Below, piece after piece: positions 8,655-18,280 of a stretch of 64,000 nt of DNA. The notes under the pieces are model-generated. The model was not told the origin of the DNA. It did no database searches and saw nothing but the letters and a program-made list of their open reading frames with translations. Numbering within the stretch: position 1 is the first letter of the stretch; each line of letters starts with the position of its first letter. The stretch is taken from assembly GCF_000733725.1 (NCBI RefSeq), contig NZ_JMQM01000001.1, forward strand, positions 1,736,001 through 1,800,000. The letters are read 5' to 3'. This stretch comes from Nitratireductor basaltis (GTDB taxonomy: Bacteria; Pseudomonadota; Alphaproteobacteria; Rhizobiales; Rhizobiaceae). Position numbers and translations under genes: made by a program.

Positions 8655-8695
8655 AGCGGGGGCGCGTTGCGCCAAGCGTTGCAGAAAAGCAATAT

Positions 8696-8733
8696 CCGCC
8701 ACAAACAATGCAGCGTCGACGCGATTGTGGCGG
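8696..8733. repeat. Nested palindrome between the dehalogenase and L,D-transpeptidase genes
   Basis: CCGCCACAA (8696-8704) pairs with TTGTGGCGG (8725-8733). The loop contains the perfect 10-base palindrome GCGTCGACGC (8713-8722). There is no T run, so it is not a canonical terminator. Function unknown. Confidence 0.6.
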
Positions 8734-8854
8734 GTTACGCCCAACTTTGTGACACTTCGTCTTGCATTGCCACATTTTATGGAGATGGTCTTCGCGATAT
8801 TTGGCGAAGTCCGGTCTGCCTCAGACGCAACCGCATTTGAACAAGAAGAGACAC

Positions 8855-9607
8855 ATGCCCGACAACAGATCTCCAAACCCCGCGCTTTCGCGGCGCAAGT
8901 TCCTCTCGGCGGCTGCTGCTGGAACCGCCACCCTCGGCCTGGCTGGCTGTGTCTCCGTTCCTTCAACGCAAAAACTGGTTGTCATCGACACGCCGCCCGA
9001 ACCCGATCCGCAGTTGAGCTCGCTGGCCAGCATGTATGGCCCGCTGCAGGATGGCCCATACCTCATCCCGGCTGTCCCCTTCGACAAGATCCCGTCGCGC
9101 TTTCACCGTCAGGAAGTGGCAGACCCGACCGGCGAGCGTCCCGGCACGATTGTCGTCGATGTTTCGCAGCACTTCCTCTATCTCGTCCGTCCGCGCGGTC
9201 GCGCAATGCGCTATGGCGTCGGCCTTGGGCGTGCCGGCTTCGAGTGGTCCGGCAAGGGCGTGATCGAGCGCAAGGCCGAGTGGCCGCGCTGGCATCCGCC
9301 GGCAGAGATGATCGATCGCCAGCCGGAGCTTGAGAAGTACCGCACGACCTACAACAAGCAGACCGGCGAATGGGAAGGTGGCATGGATGGCGGCCTGAAC
9401 AACCCGCTCGGCGCCCGTGCCCACTATATCTACCAGGACGGCAAGGACACGCTCTACCGCGTTCACGGTTCGCCGGAGTGGTGGACCATCGGCAAGTCCG
9501 TTTCCTCGGGTTGCGTACGCATGATCAACCAGGACGTTATCGACCTTTACGGCCGGGTGACCACCGGTTCGCCAATCCTGGTCACGAATGGTGTCGGCGT
9601 CGCCTGA
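8855..9607 (+). CDS. Tat-exported L,D-transpeptidase (YkuD domain)
   Basis: 250 aa. The N-terminus carries a twin-arginine motif (SRRKFL, residues 12-17), a hydrophobic stretch and a lipobox-like LGLAGC with Cys 32, so it may be a Tat-exported lipoprotein. The C-terminal YkuD domain has the catalytic motif RVHGSPEWW...SSGCVRM, whose Cys forms the acyl-enzyme that builds 3-3 peptidoglycan cross-links or anchors proteins. The frame is open to 8762, but the Tat signal fixes the start at 8855. A strong terminator follows. Confidence 0.9.
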   Translation: MPDNRSPNPALSRRKFLSAAAAGTATLGLAGCVSVPSTQKLVVIDTPPEPDPQLSSLASMYGPLQDGPYLIPAVPFDKIPSRFHRQEVADPTGERPGTIVVDVSQHFLYLVRPRGRAMRYGVGLGRAGFEWSGKGVIERKAEWPRWHPPAEMIDRQPELEKYRTTYNKQTGEWEGGMDGGLNNPLGARAHYIYQDGKDTLYRVHGSPEWWTIGKSVSSGCVRMINQDVIDLYGRVTTGSPILVTNGVGVA

Positions 9608-9628
9608 CACCTTCTGCCATTGCGAATG

Positions 9629-9667
9629 AAAAGGCCGCGCCGGATTTTTCCGGAGCGGCCTTTTTTT
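9629..9667 (+). terminator. Intrinsic terminator after the L,D-transpeptidase gene
   Basis: AAGGCCGC...GCGGCCTT with inner CGG/CCG pairs, followed by a run of T. It ends 18 bases before the convergent ATPase gene's stop. Confidence 0.85.
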
Positions 9668-9685
9668 CTAGTCTGATGGCTTTTC

Positions 9686-11218
9686 CTAGCGGCGCAAACT
9701 GCCGAGGATGCCACGGATCAGCTCGCGGCCAAGTGTGGTGCCAACGGAGCGCACCACCGATTTCATCGCCGCTTCGGCAACGGTCTGGCGCTGATAGCCG
9801 CTCTTCTTCTTTTTCTTCTTGCTTCCGGAATTGCCGAAACCGGGGATTGTCCAACCACCCTCGTCTTCTTCCTCCTCCTCTTCGGCCTTTTCTGCAGCCT
9901 TGGCCGCTTTCTTGGCGCGCTCCTGGAGCATCTCGTAGGCGGATTCGCGATCGTTGAGTTCGTCATAAAGACCGGCCACCGGGCTTTGCTTGATGACCTC
10001 CTTGCGCTCGTCATCCTCCAGGGGCCCGAGACGCGATGACGGCGGACGGATCAGAGTGCGCTGGACGATGGACGGCACACCCTTCGATTCCAGTGTGGAC
10101 ACCAGCGCTTCGCCCACACCGAGCTGCGTGATACATTCATAGACATCGAATTCCGGGTTAGGGCGGAAGGTATCCGCAGCCACCTTCACCGCCTGCTGCT
10201 CGCGCGGTGTATAGGCGCGCAGTGCATGCTGGATGCGGTTGCCGAGCTGCGAGAGTACCGTGTCAGGCACGTCCAGCGGATTCTGGGTGACGAAGAACAC
10301 GCCCACGCCCTTGGAGCGAATCAGGCGCACGACCTGCTCGACGCGGTCGACGAGGATCTTCGGTGCCTCGTCGAAAAGCAGATGCGCCTCGTCGAAGAAG
10401 AAAACCAGTTTCGGCTTGTCCGGGTCACCGACCTCGGGAAGCTCTTCGAAGAGTTCCGACAGAAGCCAGAGCAGGAAGGTCGCGTATAGCCGGGGATTCA
10501 TCATCAGCTTGTCGGCGGCCAGAACATTGATCGCGCCGCGACCATCACGACTGGTGCGCATCAGATCCTCGATCTTCAGCGCCGGTTCGCCGAAGAAGTG
10601 GCTGGCACCCTGCGTTTCCAGAACCAGCAGCGAGCGCTGGATGGCGCCGATGGAGGCTTTCGATACATTTCCGTAGCGCGATGACAGTTCGGCCGAGCGT
10701 TCGCCCATATGGTTCAGCAGCGACTGCAGATCCTTCAGATCGAGAAGCAGAAGCCCCTCCTCATCCGCAAGGCGGAAGGCAATGTTCAAAACACCTTCCT
10801 GCGCATCGGAAAGATCCATCAGGCGTGAAAGGAGCAGCGGCCCCATTTCCGAGATCGTCGTGCGGATCGGGTGTCCCTTCTCGCCGAAGAGATCCCAGAA
10901 AATCGCGGGGAAATCCGTGAACTCGTAAGGGTCGAGCTTGATCGTCTCGGCGCGCTTGGCGAGAAACTCCTTGCCCTCGCCCTCGCCGGCGACTGCAATG
11001 CCGGAAAGGTCGCCCTTCACATCGGCACAGAAAACCGGCACGCCGGCATTGGAGAAGCCTTCCGCCAGGATCTGCAGCGTCACGGTCTTGCCCGTACCGG
11101 TTGCGCCTGTAATCAGCCCGTGGCGATTGGCGTAGCGAAGATCGAGGATCTCCGGCCGCTGATAGTTGTCGTCATTCTTGCGGCTGGCGCCAAGGAAAAT
11201 GCTGTTTTCGGCCGTCAT
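9686..11218 (-). CDS. HerA/FtsK-like ATPase of the DUF853 (YjgR) family
   Basis: 510 aa P-loop protein. Walker A is GATGTGKT near residues 38-45 and Walker B is LVFFFDEAHL. The family is a HerA-type helicase relative of unproven function. The C-terminus changes to a charged linker (a run of seven acidic residues, then a Lys run) and a short basic end, as in other members. A GTG at 11224 and the ATG at 11218 are both possible starts; homology cannot decide between them. No nuclease partner is encoded next to it, so the NurA-HerA end-resection role is not supported here. Confidence 0.85.
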   Translation of the reverse strand: MTAENSIFLGASRKNDDNYQRPEILDLRYANRHGLITGATGTGKTVTLQILAEGFSNAGVPVFCADVKGDLSGIAVAGEGEGKEFLAKRAETIKLDPYEFTDFPAIFWDLFGEKGHPIRTTISEMGPLLLSRLMDLSDAQEGVLNIAFRLADEEGLLLLDLKDLQSLLNHMGERSAELSSRYGNVSKASIGAIQRSLLVLETQGASHFFGEPALKIEDLMRTSRDGRGAINVLAADKLMMNPRLYATFLLWLLSELFEELPEVGDPDKPKLVFFFDEAHLLFDEAPKILVDRVEQVVRLIRSKGVGVFFVTQNPLDVPDTVLSQLGNRIQHALRAYTPREQQAVKVAADTFRPNPEFDVYECITQLGVGEALVSTLESKGVPSIVQRTLIRPPSSRLGPLEDDERKEVIKQSPVAGLYDELNDRESAYEMLQERAKKAAKAAEKAEEEEEEDEGGWTIPGFGNSGSKKKKKKSGYQRQTVAEAAMKSVVRSVGTTLGRELIRGILGSLRR

Positions 11219-11420
11219 TCCCACTGTCTCTCTTCACACGCCCACTCATCAGATGTCGGTATAGCATCCTGAACCGGTGCCACAATGCCTTGTGCACACC
11301 GCATTTGCGAAGCAGCACCGAGGCCTGCGGCCAAAGTTCCGCTTTTGGTGCATTGCGACATGAAGCGGCACACCCTAAACTTCACGCTTGATTAGCGGCG
11401 TTTGCATTCGTGGAGGAAGG

Positions 11421-12860
11421 ATGGATCGCTCTGTCCTGAAGAAGGCAGCTTTTCCGGAAGCCGGCCGTAAGGAATGGCTTGAACTGATTGCCGATTCCCT
11501 TGGCGACAAGGGCGGATATGACGCGCTTGTGCACAAGAGCGATGACGGGCTTGCCATCGAGCCTTTGTATCAGCGCGCCGATGAGCCACAGTTTCTGCCG
11601 CGCAAGAATGCAGGTTCAAGCTGGACGGTTTTCCAGCGGATCGATGATCCGGATGTGAGCCGCGCCAATGCCCAGGCCCGCGAGGATGTGGCCCAGGGCG
11701 CAACAGGCATTCAGCTGGTCTTTGAAGGCGCGCCAAGCGCATTCGGCTACGGCTTGCCCGCAAGCCCGGAGGCGCTGCGCGCCGTGCTCGACAAGGTAGC
11801 GCTGCGCGATGTGGCGCTGCGCATCGACGTGCATCCGCAAAGCCGCGCATCCATCGACTGGGTCGTGCAACTCATTCAGGAGCGCAAGACCACCCCTAGC
11901 CGCCTGCAGCTTTCCTTCGGCTTCGATCCGGCCGCACTCTTTGCCGGCACCGGGCGGCTTCGCATGTCCATCGAGGCGCTGGAGGCATCACTTCCGCAGT
12001 CGCTGGCAGGTTTCTTCGCCATGGGCGTTCCTGCTGTGCTGCTGGAAGCCGATGGCCGCGTCTTCCACAATGCCGGCGCTACGGAGGCGCAGGAGCTTGG
12101 CATCATGCTGGCCTCTGCCGTGTCGCATCTGCGCATGTTCGAAGTCGCCCGCCAGCCGCTCGTCTATGCCGCCCCCCATATCGGGTTTGTCGCCAGCGTG
12201 GACCAGGACCAGTTCCTGTCCATCGCCAAGCTGAGGGCGCTGCGTCTTCTTTGGGCTCGGATGTTGGAATCCTGCGAGATCGAGCCCATGCCGGTCTCCA
12301 TCCATACGGAAACCTCATGGCGCATGCTGACGCGTCGCGATCCGGAAACCAATATTCTCCGCAACACTATTGCCTCTTTCGCGGCAGCGGTCGGCGGTGC
12401 GGATTCGCTGACAGTCCTGCCGCATACGATCACGCATGGCCTGCCGGACGGTTTCGCCCGCAGGCTTGCGCGCAACACACAGCTCATCCTCTCCGGCGAA
12501 AGCCACCTGCATGTCGTCTCCGATCCCGCTTCGGGTTCGGGCGGCATGGAAGCGCTGACGGCCGGGCTTTGCGAAAAGGCCTGGGAAGAGTTCCGCCGCA
12601 TCGAGAGCGAAGGCGGCATCCTGCGCAGCCTTGCAGCCGGCCATATCCAGAAGCGCGTGATGGCGTCACGTGACGCGCGGCAAGAGGATCTGGCTGCCGG
12701 CAAACGCTCCATCATCGGCACCACGCTTTATGCCGCCGACAAGGAACGCCCCGTGACAGTGCTCGAGGCCGCGCAACAGGGCATGCCGAGCGATGGTGCG
12801 GTGAGCTGTGATCGCCTTGCGCCACTGCGGCTCGATGAGGGAGCAGGCGCGCCGTCATGA
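11421..12860 (+). CDS. mutA: Methylmalonyl-CoA mutase, small (beta) subunit
   Basis: 479 aa, a catalytically inactive partner of the large subunit with the same TIM-barrel fold. Family segments include [19 protein letters not shown] and [20 protein letters not shown] directly before ATG 11421 fixes the start. Its stop overlaps the ATG of mutB (ATGA), so translation is coupled. With mutB it forms the heterodimer that converts (R)-methylmalonyl-CoA to succinyl-CoA in propionyl-CoA and odd-chain fatty acid breakdown. Confidence 0.92.
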   Translation: MDRSVLKKAAFPEAGRKEWLELIADSLGDKGGYDALVHKSDDGLAIEPLYQRADEPQFLPRKNAGSSWTVFQRIDDPDVSRANAQAREDVAQGATGIQLVFEGAPSAFGYGLPASPEALRAVLDKVALRDVALRIDVHPQSRASIDWVVQLIQERKTTPSRLQLSFGFDPAALFAGTGRLRMSIEALEASLPQSLAGFFAMGVPAVLLEADGRVFHNAGATEAQELGIMLASAVSHLRMFEVARQPLVYAAPHIGFVASVDQDQFLSIAKLRALRLLWARMLESCEIEPMPVSIHTETSWRMLTRRDPETNILRNTIASFAAAVGGADSLTVLPHTITHGLPDGFARRLARNTQLILSGESHLHVVSDPASGSGGMEALTAGLCEKAWEEFRRIESEGGILRSLAAGHIQKRVMASRDARQEDLAAGKRSIIGTTLYAADKERPVTVLEAAQQGMPSDGAVSCDRLAPLRLDEGAGAPS

Positions 12861-15001
12861 TCCCCGACTTCAGCAAGGTGGAATGGGCGGCTCCGCAGGA
12901 CGAAGCGGTCCCTGTAGATGGTGGGGCCCGTTGGGAGACGCCGGAAGGCCTGGCCATCAAATCCGCCTATGGCGCTGACGACCTGAAAGGCTTGCGCTTT
13001 CTCGACACGCAGCCGGGCCTCCCGCCTTTCATCCGCGGCCCCTATCCGACAATGTATGTGCAGCGGCCATGGACGATCCGCCAGTATGCGGGTTTTTCAA
13101 CGGCCGAGGAGTCCAACGCCTTTTACCGGCGCAACCTGGCGGCTGGTCAGAAGGGCTTGTCGGTCGCATTCGACCTTGCCACTCATCGCGGCTATGACAG
13201 CGACCATCCGCGTGTTGCGGGCGATGTGGGCATGGCCGGTGTGGCCATCGATTCCATCCTCGACATGCGCCAGCTTTTCGACGGTATTCCGCTCGACAAG
13301 ATGAGCGTGTCCATGACCATGAATGGCGCGGTACTGCCCATCATGGCGCTTTACATCGTGGCTGCGGAAGAACAGGGCGTTTCGCAGGAAAAGCTTTCCG
13401 GGACCATCCAGAACGACATCCTCAAGGAGTTCATGGTCCGCAACACCTATATCTATCCGCCCAAGCCCTCGATGCGGATCATTTCCGACATCTTCTCCTA
13501 CACCGCTGAGAAGATGCCGCGCTTCAACTCCATTTCCATCTCTGGCTATCACATGCAGGAAGCCGGGGCGACGGCGGATCTGGAGCTTGCCTATACGATC
13601 GCGGACGGCATCGAATATGCGCGTGCCGGCATTGCCGCCGGTCTCGACATAGACCGTTTTGCGCCGCGCCTCTCCTTCTTCTGGGCGATCGGCATGAACT
13701 TCTTCATGGAAGTCGCCAAGATGCGTGCGGCACGCCTGCTCTGGGCCACGCTCATCAAGAAGAATTTCGACCCGAAGGACCCGCGATCGCTGTCGCTGCG
13801 CACCCATTGCCAGACCTCCGGCTGGTCGCTGACGGCGCAGGATCCCTACAACAACATCATCCGCACCATGGTCGAGGCCATGGCGGCGACACAGGGCCAC
13901 ACCCAGTCGCTGCACACCAATGCCTTTGACGAGGCACTGGCGCTTCCCACCGATCATTCCGCGCGGATTGCCCGCAACACGCAGCTCATCCTGCAGCACG
14001 AATCCGGCACCACGCGCATGATCGACCCCTGGGGCGGTTCGGCCTATGTGGAACGCCTGACGCATGATCTGGCCGTGCGCGCGCTATCGCATATCGAGGA
14101 AGTCGAGACGCTTGGCGGCATGGCAGCGGCCATCGAACAGGGCATCCCCAAGATGCGTGTCGAGGAAGCTGCGGCACGCACGCAGGCGCGCATCGACAGC
14201 GGGGAGCAACCGGTTGTCGGCGTCAATCAGCACCGGCCGGAAGCCGACCAGGAGGTCGAGGTCCTGAAGGTCGACAATGCCGAGGTACGCGCGCGCCAGC
14301 TTGCCAAGCTGCAGCAGCTGAAAGGCACGCGCGATGTGTCAGCAGTCGAAACCGCTCTCACCGAACTGACCAACGCGGCTCAGGGCAACGGCAACCTCCT
14401 CGAATTTGCCGTGCGCGCAGCCCGCGCCAATGCCACCGTTGGCGAGATATCAACGGCGCTGGAAAAGGCCTTTGGGCGCCATGTCGCCGAAATCCGCACC
14501 ATTTCCGGTGTCTATCGCAACGCCATCGGCCAGAATGCCGCCGTCGACCGCGCGCAGGAAATGGTCGAGCACTTCCGCAACGAGACGGGGGCCGCACCTT
14601 CCATCCTGGTCGCCAAGGTCGGTCAGGACGGTCATGATCGCGGTCAGAAGGTCATCGCCACCGCCTTCGGCGACCTCGGCTTCGACGTTACTGTCGGTGC
14701 CATGTTCCAGACGCCGGAAGAAGTGGCCGATCTGGCGGACGAGAAAGACGTCGACATCATCGGCGTCTCGTCTCTCGCCGCCGGTCACCTCACCCTCATC
14801 CCCGAATTGCGCCAGGCCCTCGACAAGCGCGGCCGCAGTGACATCCTGATCGTGGCGGGCGGCGTGATCCCGCCGGATGACTTCGATGCTGTACGCGAAG
14901 CCGGTGCAGCCGAAATCTTCCCGCCGGGAACAGTCATCGCCGAAGCCGCGCAGAAGCTCATCAACCGTCTCCTCGCAGAGCGCAAGCAACTGGCCTCTTG
15001 A
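12857..15001 (+). CDS. mutB: Methylmalonyl-CoA mutase, large (catalytic) subunit
   Basis: 714 aa adenosylcobalamin enzyme. The N-terminal TIM barrel carries TVRQYAGFS-type sequence (here [17 protein letters not shown]) and [11 protein letters not shown]. The C-terminal B12-binding domain has DGHDRG, the base-off/His-on cobalamin motif, at about residues 594-599. ATG overlaps the mutA stop. A MeaB-type G-protein chaperone, often adjacent, is not next to it; a toxin-antitoxin pair begins 60 bases later. Confidence 0.95.
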   Translation: MIPDFSKVEWAAPQDEAVPVDGGARWETPEGLAIKSAYGADDLKGLRFLDTQPGLPPFIRGPYPTMYVQRPWTIRQYAGFSTAEESNAFYRRNLAAGQKGLSVAFDLATHRGYDSDHPRVAGDVGMAGVAIDSILDMRQLFDGIPLDKMSVSMTMNGAVLPIMALYIVAAEEQGVSQEKLSGTIQNDILKEFMVRNTYIYPPKPSMRIISDIFSYTAEKMPRFNSISISGYHMQEAGATADLELAYTIADGIEYARAGIAAGLDIDRFAPRLSFFWAIGMNFFMEVAKMRAARLLWATLIKKNFDPKDPRSLSLRTHCQTSGWSLTAQDPYNNIIRTMVEAMAATQGHTQSLHTNAFDEALALPTDHSARIARNTQLILQHESGTTRMIDPWGGSAYVERLTHDLAVRALSHIEEVETLGGMAAAIEQGIPKMRVEEAAARTQARIDSGEQPVVGVNQHRPEADQEVEVLKVDNAEVRARQLAKLQQLKGTRDVSAVETALTELTNAAQGNGNLLEFAVRAARANATVGEISTALEKAFGRHVAEIRTISGVYRNAIGQNAAVDRAQEMVEHFRNETGAAPSILVAKVGQDGHDRGQKVIATAFGDLGFDVTVGAMFQTPEEVADLADEKDVDIIGVSSLAAGHLTLIPELRQALDKRGRSDILIVAGGVIPPDDFDAVREAGAAEIFPPGTVIAEAAQKLINRLLAERKQLAS

Positions 15002-15014
15002 AGTGGTGGCCGCC

Positions 15015-15034
15015 AAGTTATACCTTAAGTTATA
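15015..15034 (+). promoter_or_regulatory. Direct repeats upstream of the toxin-antitoxin pair
   Basis: AAGTTATA at 15015-15022 is repeated at 15027-15034, with starts 12 bases apart, on a patch more AT-rich than its surroundings. The second copy extends to the palindrome GTTATAAC. Its position about 27 bases before the antitoxin ATG fits an autoregulatory operator for an AbrB-type antitoxin. Inference from position and repeat. Confidence 0.5.
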
Positions 15035-15060
15035 ACAGAAGCGCTGCTCGGAGAGCGGTC

Positions 15061-15282
15061 ATGAATGTCACTATTCGCAAAATCGGCAACTCTGAAGGTG
15101 TGATATTGCCCAAGGAACTGCTCCGCCGTTACAACCTGAAGGCTGGTGACGTGGTCAACGTTGTCGATGAAGGTGACAAGGTCAGTCTTCAGCCTTCCGA
15201 AGATGCTTTCGAGCGCCAGATGCGTGAGGCGCGCAAAATCATGGATCGCTACAGCGTGGCTCTGCAAAAGCTGGCGGAATGA
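15061..15282 (+). CDS. AbrB/MazE-fold antitoxin
   Basis: 73 aa. The N-terminal swapped-hairpin DNA-binding signature reads VTIRKIGNSEGVILPKELL followed by GDVVNVV. The charged C-terminal tail (about 50-73) is expected to wrap the toxin. GGAGAG at 15050-15055 supports ATG 15061. It overlaps the toxin start by 4 bases (ATGA). It should neutralise the Doc toxin and repress the operon through the direct repeats upstream. Pairing of an AbrB-fold antitoxin with Doc is known; the classical phage P1 Phd has another fold. Confidence 0.87.
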   Translation: MNVTIRKIGNSEGVILPKELLRRYNLKAGDVVNVVDEGDKVSLQPSEDAFERQMREARKIMDRYSVALQKLAE

Positions 15283-15671
15283 CCGTCACGTTCCTCACGC
15301 GCCGCGTGGTGGAAGCGATCCACGACGAGCAGCTAGCTCGTCATGGTGGCGCAAGAGGCATCCGTGACGAGAACGGGCTTGAATCGGCTCTCGCGCGCGC
15401 AGAGCAGAAGACACATTACGCCCAGCCGGACATTTTTGAACTGGCAGCAGCCTATGCCTTCGGACTTGCCCGCAACCACGCCTTCACCGACGGAAACAAG
15501 CGCACCGCGATCGTATCTGCAGCGACGTTCCTGGCCGTGAACGGGTTCGAGCTGACCTGTGACAATGGCACGCTTTACACATTCACCATGGAGTTAAGCT
15601 CCGGCAACATCTCTGAAGAGGGTGCTGCGGCGTTCTTCCGCGACTTTACCATGCCCGTAGAAGCTTCCTGA
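15279..15671 (+). CDS. doc: Doc-type (death-on-curing) toxin, Fic fold
   Basis: 130 aa. The Fic/Doc motif HAFTDGNKRTA sits at about residues 67-77. Doc proteins phosphorylate EF-Tu and stop translation; they usually have a shortened motif. Here the motif keeps the Gly-Asn-Lys-Arg core like Doc but lacks the second Arg of classical AMP-transferring Fic proteins. It overlaps the antitoxin gene, which is the normal antitoxin-first order. Function is assigned from motif and context. Confidence 0.9.
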   Translation: MTVTFLTRRVVEAIHDEQLARHGGARGIRDENGLESALARAEQKTHYAQPDIFELAAAYAFGLARNHAFTDGNKRTAIVSAATFLAVNGFELTCDNGTLYTFTMELSSGNISEEGAAAFFRDFTMPVEAS

Positions 15672-15726
15672 CGCGACATAGGCAGGCCAGCGCAGCTGTG
15701 GCATGACTCAGGCTGGGGGTCGTGCC

Positions 15727-17067
15727 ATGCTCAACAGACGCAGCCTATTGAAAGCCACCGCGGGTCTTGCGGTCAGCGCGCTTTGTCCGATTACCGGATT
15801 GGCGCAGAGCGGACGCAGCATCACGGAATTTGGCGTCAGCCCCGAAACCGCAAACAGCCAGAGCCGCGCCTTCGCCACCGCGCTTCATCGGGCCAGTTTC
15901 GACAACATCCCCCTGCATCTTCCGCCGGGCCGCTACCATGTCGGCCAGATCGCACTGCCGCGCAACCTGCATCTGACGGGCATTGCAGGCATGAGCGAGC
16001 TTGTTTTCACCGGGGGTTCCTACCTCGCGGACGGCAAGGACATGCAGCGTCTGACATTGGACGGAATAACGTTCAACGGTGCGCTATTGCCCCTCAGCGA
16101 TCCGTCCGGTGCGCTTTTGAGCCTTGATGGCGTGAAACAGCTGTCGGTCACGAATTGCACCATCCGGGACAGCAGTTCCGGAGGGCTCTATCTGAAGCGG
16201 GCGGCGGGACGTGTCAGCTCCAACAATATCGAGCAGATGGGCGATGTCGGCATTTTCAGCCGAGATGCCGAAGGTCTTGATATCGACAACAATCGCGTCA
16301 GCCATTGTGGGAATGGCGGCATCCTTGTCCATCGCTCCAGCCCTGGCTCGGATGGCAGCCGGGTTAACGGCAACCGCGTCTCTCATATCCGCGCGGATCT
16401 TGGTGGCACCGGCCCCTTCGGCAATGGCATCAATGTCTATCGCGCAGGCGATGTGGCCATTGAGGGCAATCACGTCTCCGACTGCGCCTTTTCCGCCATC
16501 CGTTCGAATGGCGGCAGCAATCTGCGCGTTGCGGGAAATCACTGCCTGCGCTCCGGCGAAACCGCGATCTACAGCGAGTTTTCGTTCGAGGGCGCAGTGA
16601 TTTCCGACAATATTGTCGATGGCGCAGCCAATGGCATTTCCATCGTCAATTTCAACGAGGGCGGCAGGCTTGCCACCTGTTCGGGCAATCTGGTGCGCAA
16701 TCTTTCGCTGGACGGTCCCTATCAGCCCGGCGATCCCGGTTTCGGTCTCGGCATCACGGTGGAAGCGGACTGTGCGGTGAGCGGCAATGTCATCGAGAAT
16801 GCGCCGCGTTTCGGCATGTTGCTCGGCTGGGGCCCGTTCCTGCGCAATGTGAGCGCGACAGGTAATGTGATCCGGCGTTCCGGCACGGGCATTGCCGTCT
16901 CGATGGTGGAAGGGGCCGGCAAGGCTGTCATCGCCGACAATGTTATCTCGGAAATGCAGGACGGTGCCATTCGCGGCTATCGCTGGGCCGAGGCGGTGAC
17001 GGGAGACCTTATCGGCCAGCCCTCCCCCGCCCCGCATCTTGTGCTCTCAGGCAATTCTGCCGGATAG
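15727..17067 (+). CDS. Tat-exported right-handed beta-helix protein (TIGR03808-like)
   Basis: 446 aa. The N-terminal NRRSLLK motif with a following hydrophobic segment is a twin-arginine signal ending near ITGLAQSG. The rest is built of repeating short strands with N-x-V/I and G-N-x-V turns (NNRVSHCGNGGI, NGNRVSHI, EGNHVSDCAFSAIRSN, SDNIVDGAANGISI, TGNVIRRSGTGIAV), typical of a parallel beta-helix. It resembles the alphaproteobacterial family of twin-arginine-translocated repeat proteins of unknown role. A carbohydrate-binding or lyase activity is possible, but no catalytic residues can be named. ATG 15727 is chosen for the signal; 15703 is upstream in frame. Confidence 0.83.
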   Translation: MLNRRSLLKATAGLAVSALCPITGLAQSGRSITEFGVSPETANSQSRAFATALHRASFDNIPLHLPPGRYHVGQIALPRNLHLTGIAGMSELVFTGGSYLADGKDMQRLTLDGITFNGALLPLSDPSGALLSLDGVKQLSVTNCTIRDSSSGGLYLKRAAGRVSSNNIEQMGDVGIFSRDAEGLDIDNNRVSHCGNGGILVHRSSPGSDGSRVNGNRVSHIRADLGGTGPFGNGINVYRAGDVAIEGNHVSDCAFSAIRSNGGSNLRVAGNHCLRSGETAIYSEFSFEGAVISDNIVDGAANGISIVNFNEGGRLATCSGNLVRNLSLDGPYQPGDPGFGLGITVEADCAVSGNVIENAPRFGMLLGWGPFLRNVSATGNVIRRSGTGIAVSMVEGAGKAVIADNVISEMQDGAIRGYRWAEAVTGDLIGQPSPAPHLVLSGNSAG

Positions 17068-17068
17068 G

Positions 17069-17482
17069 TCAGGCGGCGTAGACACTCTCCAGATCGCGGA
17101 AGCCCTTCACCTCGATCGGGTTGCCGAAGGGGTCGTTGAAGAACATGGTCCACTGCTCGCCGGGCTCCCCCTCGAAGCGGACGGTCGGCTTGATGATGAA
17201 GTCGACACCGGCTTCTTCCAGCCGCCCTGCCAGGGCCTTCCAGTCGTCAAGCTGCAGGATGACGCCCAGATGCGGCATGGGCACCATGTGCTCGCCCACC
17301 TTGCCGGTGGCGGCCGTCTTGAAGGGCTCGCCCAGATGCAGCGAGATCTGGTGGCCGAAGAAGTCGAAATCCACCCATGTCGGCGCGCTGCGGCCCTCGC
17401 GGCAGTCGAGCACTTCGCCATAGAAGCGGCGCGCCTCGTCGAGGTCTTTCACATTATAGGCAAGATGGAAGATGGATTTCAC
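17069..17482 (-). CDS. VOC-superfamily (glyoxalase/dioxygenase-like) protein
   Basis: 137 aa, two beta-alpha-beta-beta-beta modules. Candidate metal ligands are His 6 (IFHLAYNV), a His in MPHLGVIL and a Glu in NPIEVKGF, the usual H-H-E set spread over the fold. The FFNDPFGNPIEVKGF ending is typical. Reaction unknown; a ring-cleaving dioxygenase or glyoxalase-like role is possible. Its stop lies 2 bases from the convergent beta-helix gene. Confidence 0.8.
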   Translation of the reverse strand: MKSIFHLAYNVKDLDEARRFYGEVLDCREGRSAPTWVDFDFFGHQISLHLGEPFKTAATGKVGEHMVPMPHLGVILQLDDWKALAGRLEEAGVDFIIKPTVRFEGEPGEQWTMFFNDPFGNPIEVKGFRDLESVYAA

Positions 17483-17554
17483 GGTTGATGCTCCGCTGGT
17501 TGTTTTCGGTGCAGAGCTACGGCATTTCGTAGCGCCTTTCCAGAGCCAGATGGA

Positions 17555-18280
17555 TCAGTCGGTGCGGGCCATTCCCGCAATGGCGAAGCCGCCGTCTATT
17601 GCGATCGTGTGACCGGTCACGCCGGACGCTTCTGCCGACAAGAGCCAGGCGACCGCATTGGCAACTTCGCGCGGCTGTATCAGGCGGCGCTGCGGGGACG
17701 TGTCCCGCCAGGCGGCAGAAAGCTGCGGACTTGCGCCATCGCCCGGACCGGGTGCGATGCAGTTCACGCGAACGCCGCGGCTTGCCAGTTCCACTGCCAT
17801 GCTCTCGCTCAGGAGCTTCACGCCGGCTTTCGATGCGCCATAGGCGGCGTGCCCTGCATTGGCGCGCAGGCCGGAGGCGGAACTCAGATTGACGATGGCA
17901 AGCTCGTCGCCCATCCGGTCGAGTGCTGCCTGGCTGGCGATCAGCGTGCCAACAAGATTGACCTCGAGCAATTGCCGGAAAAGCTCCGCGCTTGTGTGCT
18001 CGAACAGCACTTCGCGGCGAAGCCCGGCGCAATTGACGAGTGCGTGGAGCGGGCCGAGTGCATCGGCAGCCTGATCGAAGGCTTCGCCCACTTCCTCCTC
18101 GTCCGACACGTCGGCGAGCAGGAAGAGCGCCTCCTCGCCCGTCAGCATCTCTTCGGCTTCGGCCAGGGCTTCCGCGTCGGCATCGACCAGCGCAACCGCA
18201 AAACCGTCGTCAAGAAGCCGCTCGGCGACGGCGAGGCCGATGCCGGTTGCAGCTCCGGAGACGATGGCGGCTTTGCTCAT
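17555..18280 (-). CDS. Short-chain dehydrogenase/reductase
   Basis: 241 aa classical SDR. The cofactor motif GAATGIG is at about residues 9-15 and VNCAG at about 87-91. The catalytic Ser is in LSSASG and YGASK carries Tyr and Lys. The C-terminal GHTIAIDGGF is the usual ending. Acidic residues after the second strand (DADAEA) favour NAD(H). It overlaps the upstream thiolase gene by 4 bases. The pair resembles a beta-oxidation-like side pathway, in which this enzyme would oxidise a 3-hydroxyacyl substrate; that is inference. Confidence 0.86.
   Translation of the reverse strand: MSKAAIVSGAATGIGLAVAERLLDDGFAVALVDADAEALAEAEEMLTGEEALFLLADVSDEEEVGEAFDQAADALGPLHALVNCAGLRREVLFEHTSAELFRQLLEVNLVGTLIASQAALDRMGDELAIVNLSSASGLRANAGHAAYGASKAGVKLLSESMAVELASRGVRVNCIAPGPGDGASPQLSAAWRDTSPQRRLIQPREVANAVAWLLSAEASGVTGHTIAIDGGFAIAGMARTD

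Noticed and set aside
9686-11218. HerA-NurA-type end-resection or HerA-based defence system
   Set aside because: The ATPase is a DUF853/YjgR-type stand-alone protein; neighbours are a transpeptidase and methylmalonyl-CoA mutase, with no nuclease or effector.
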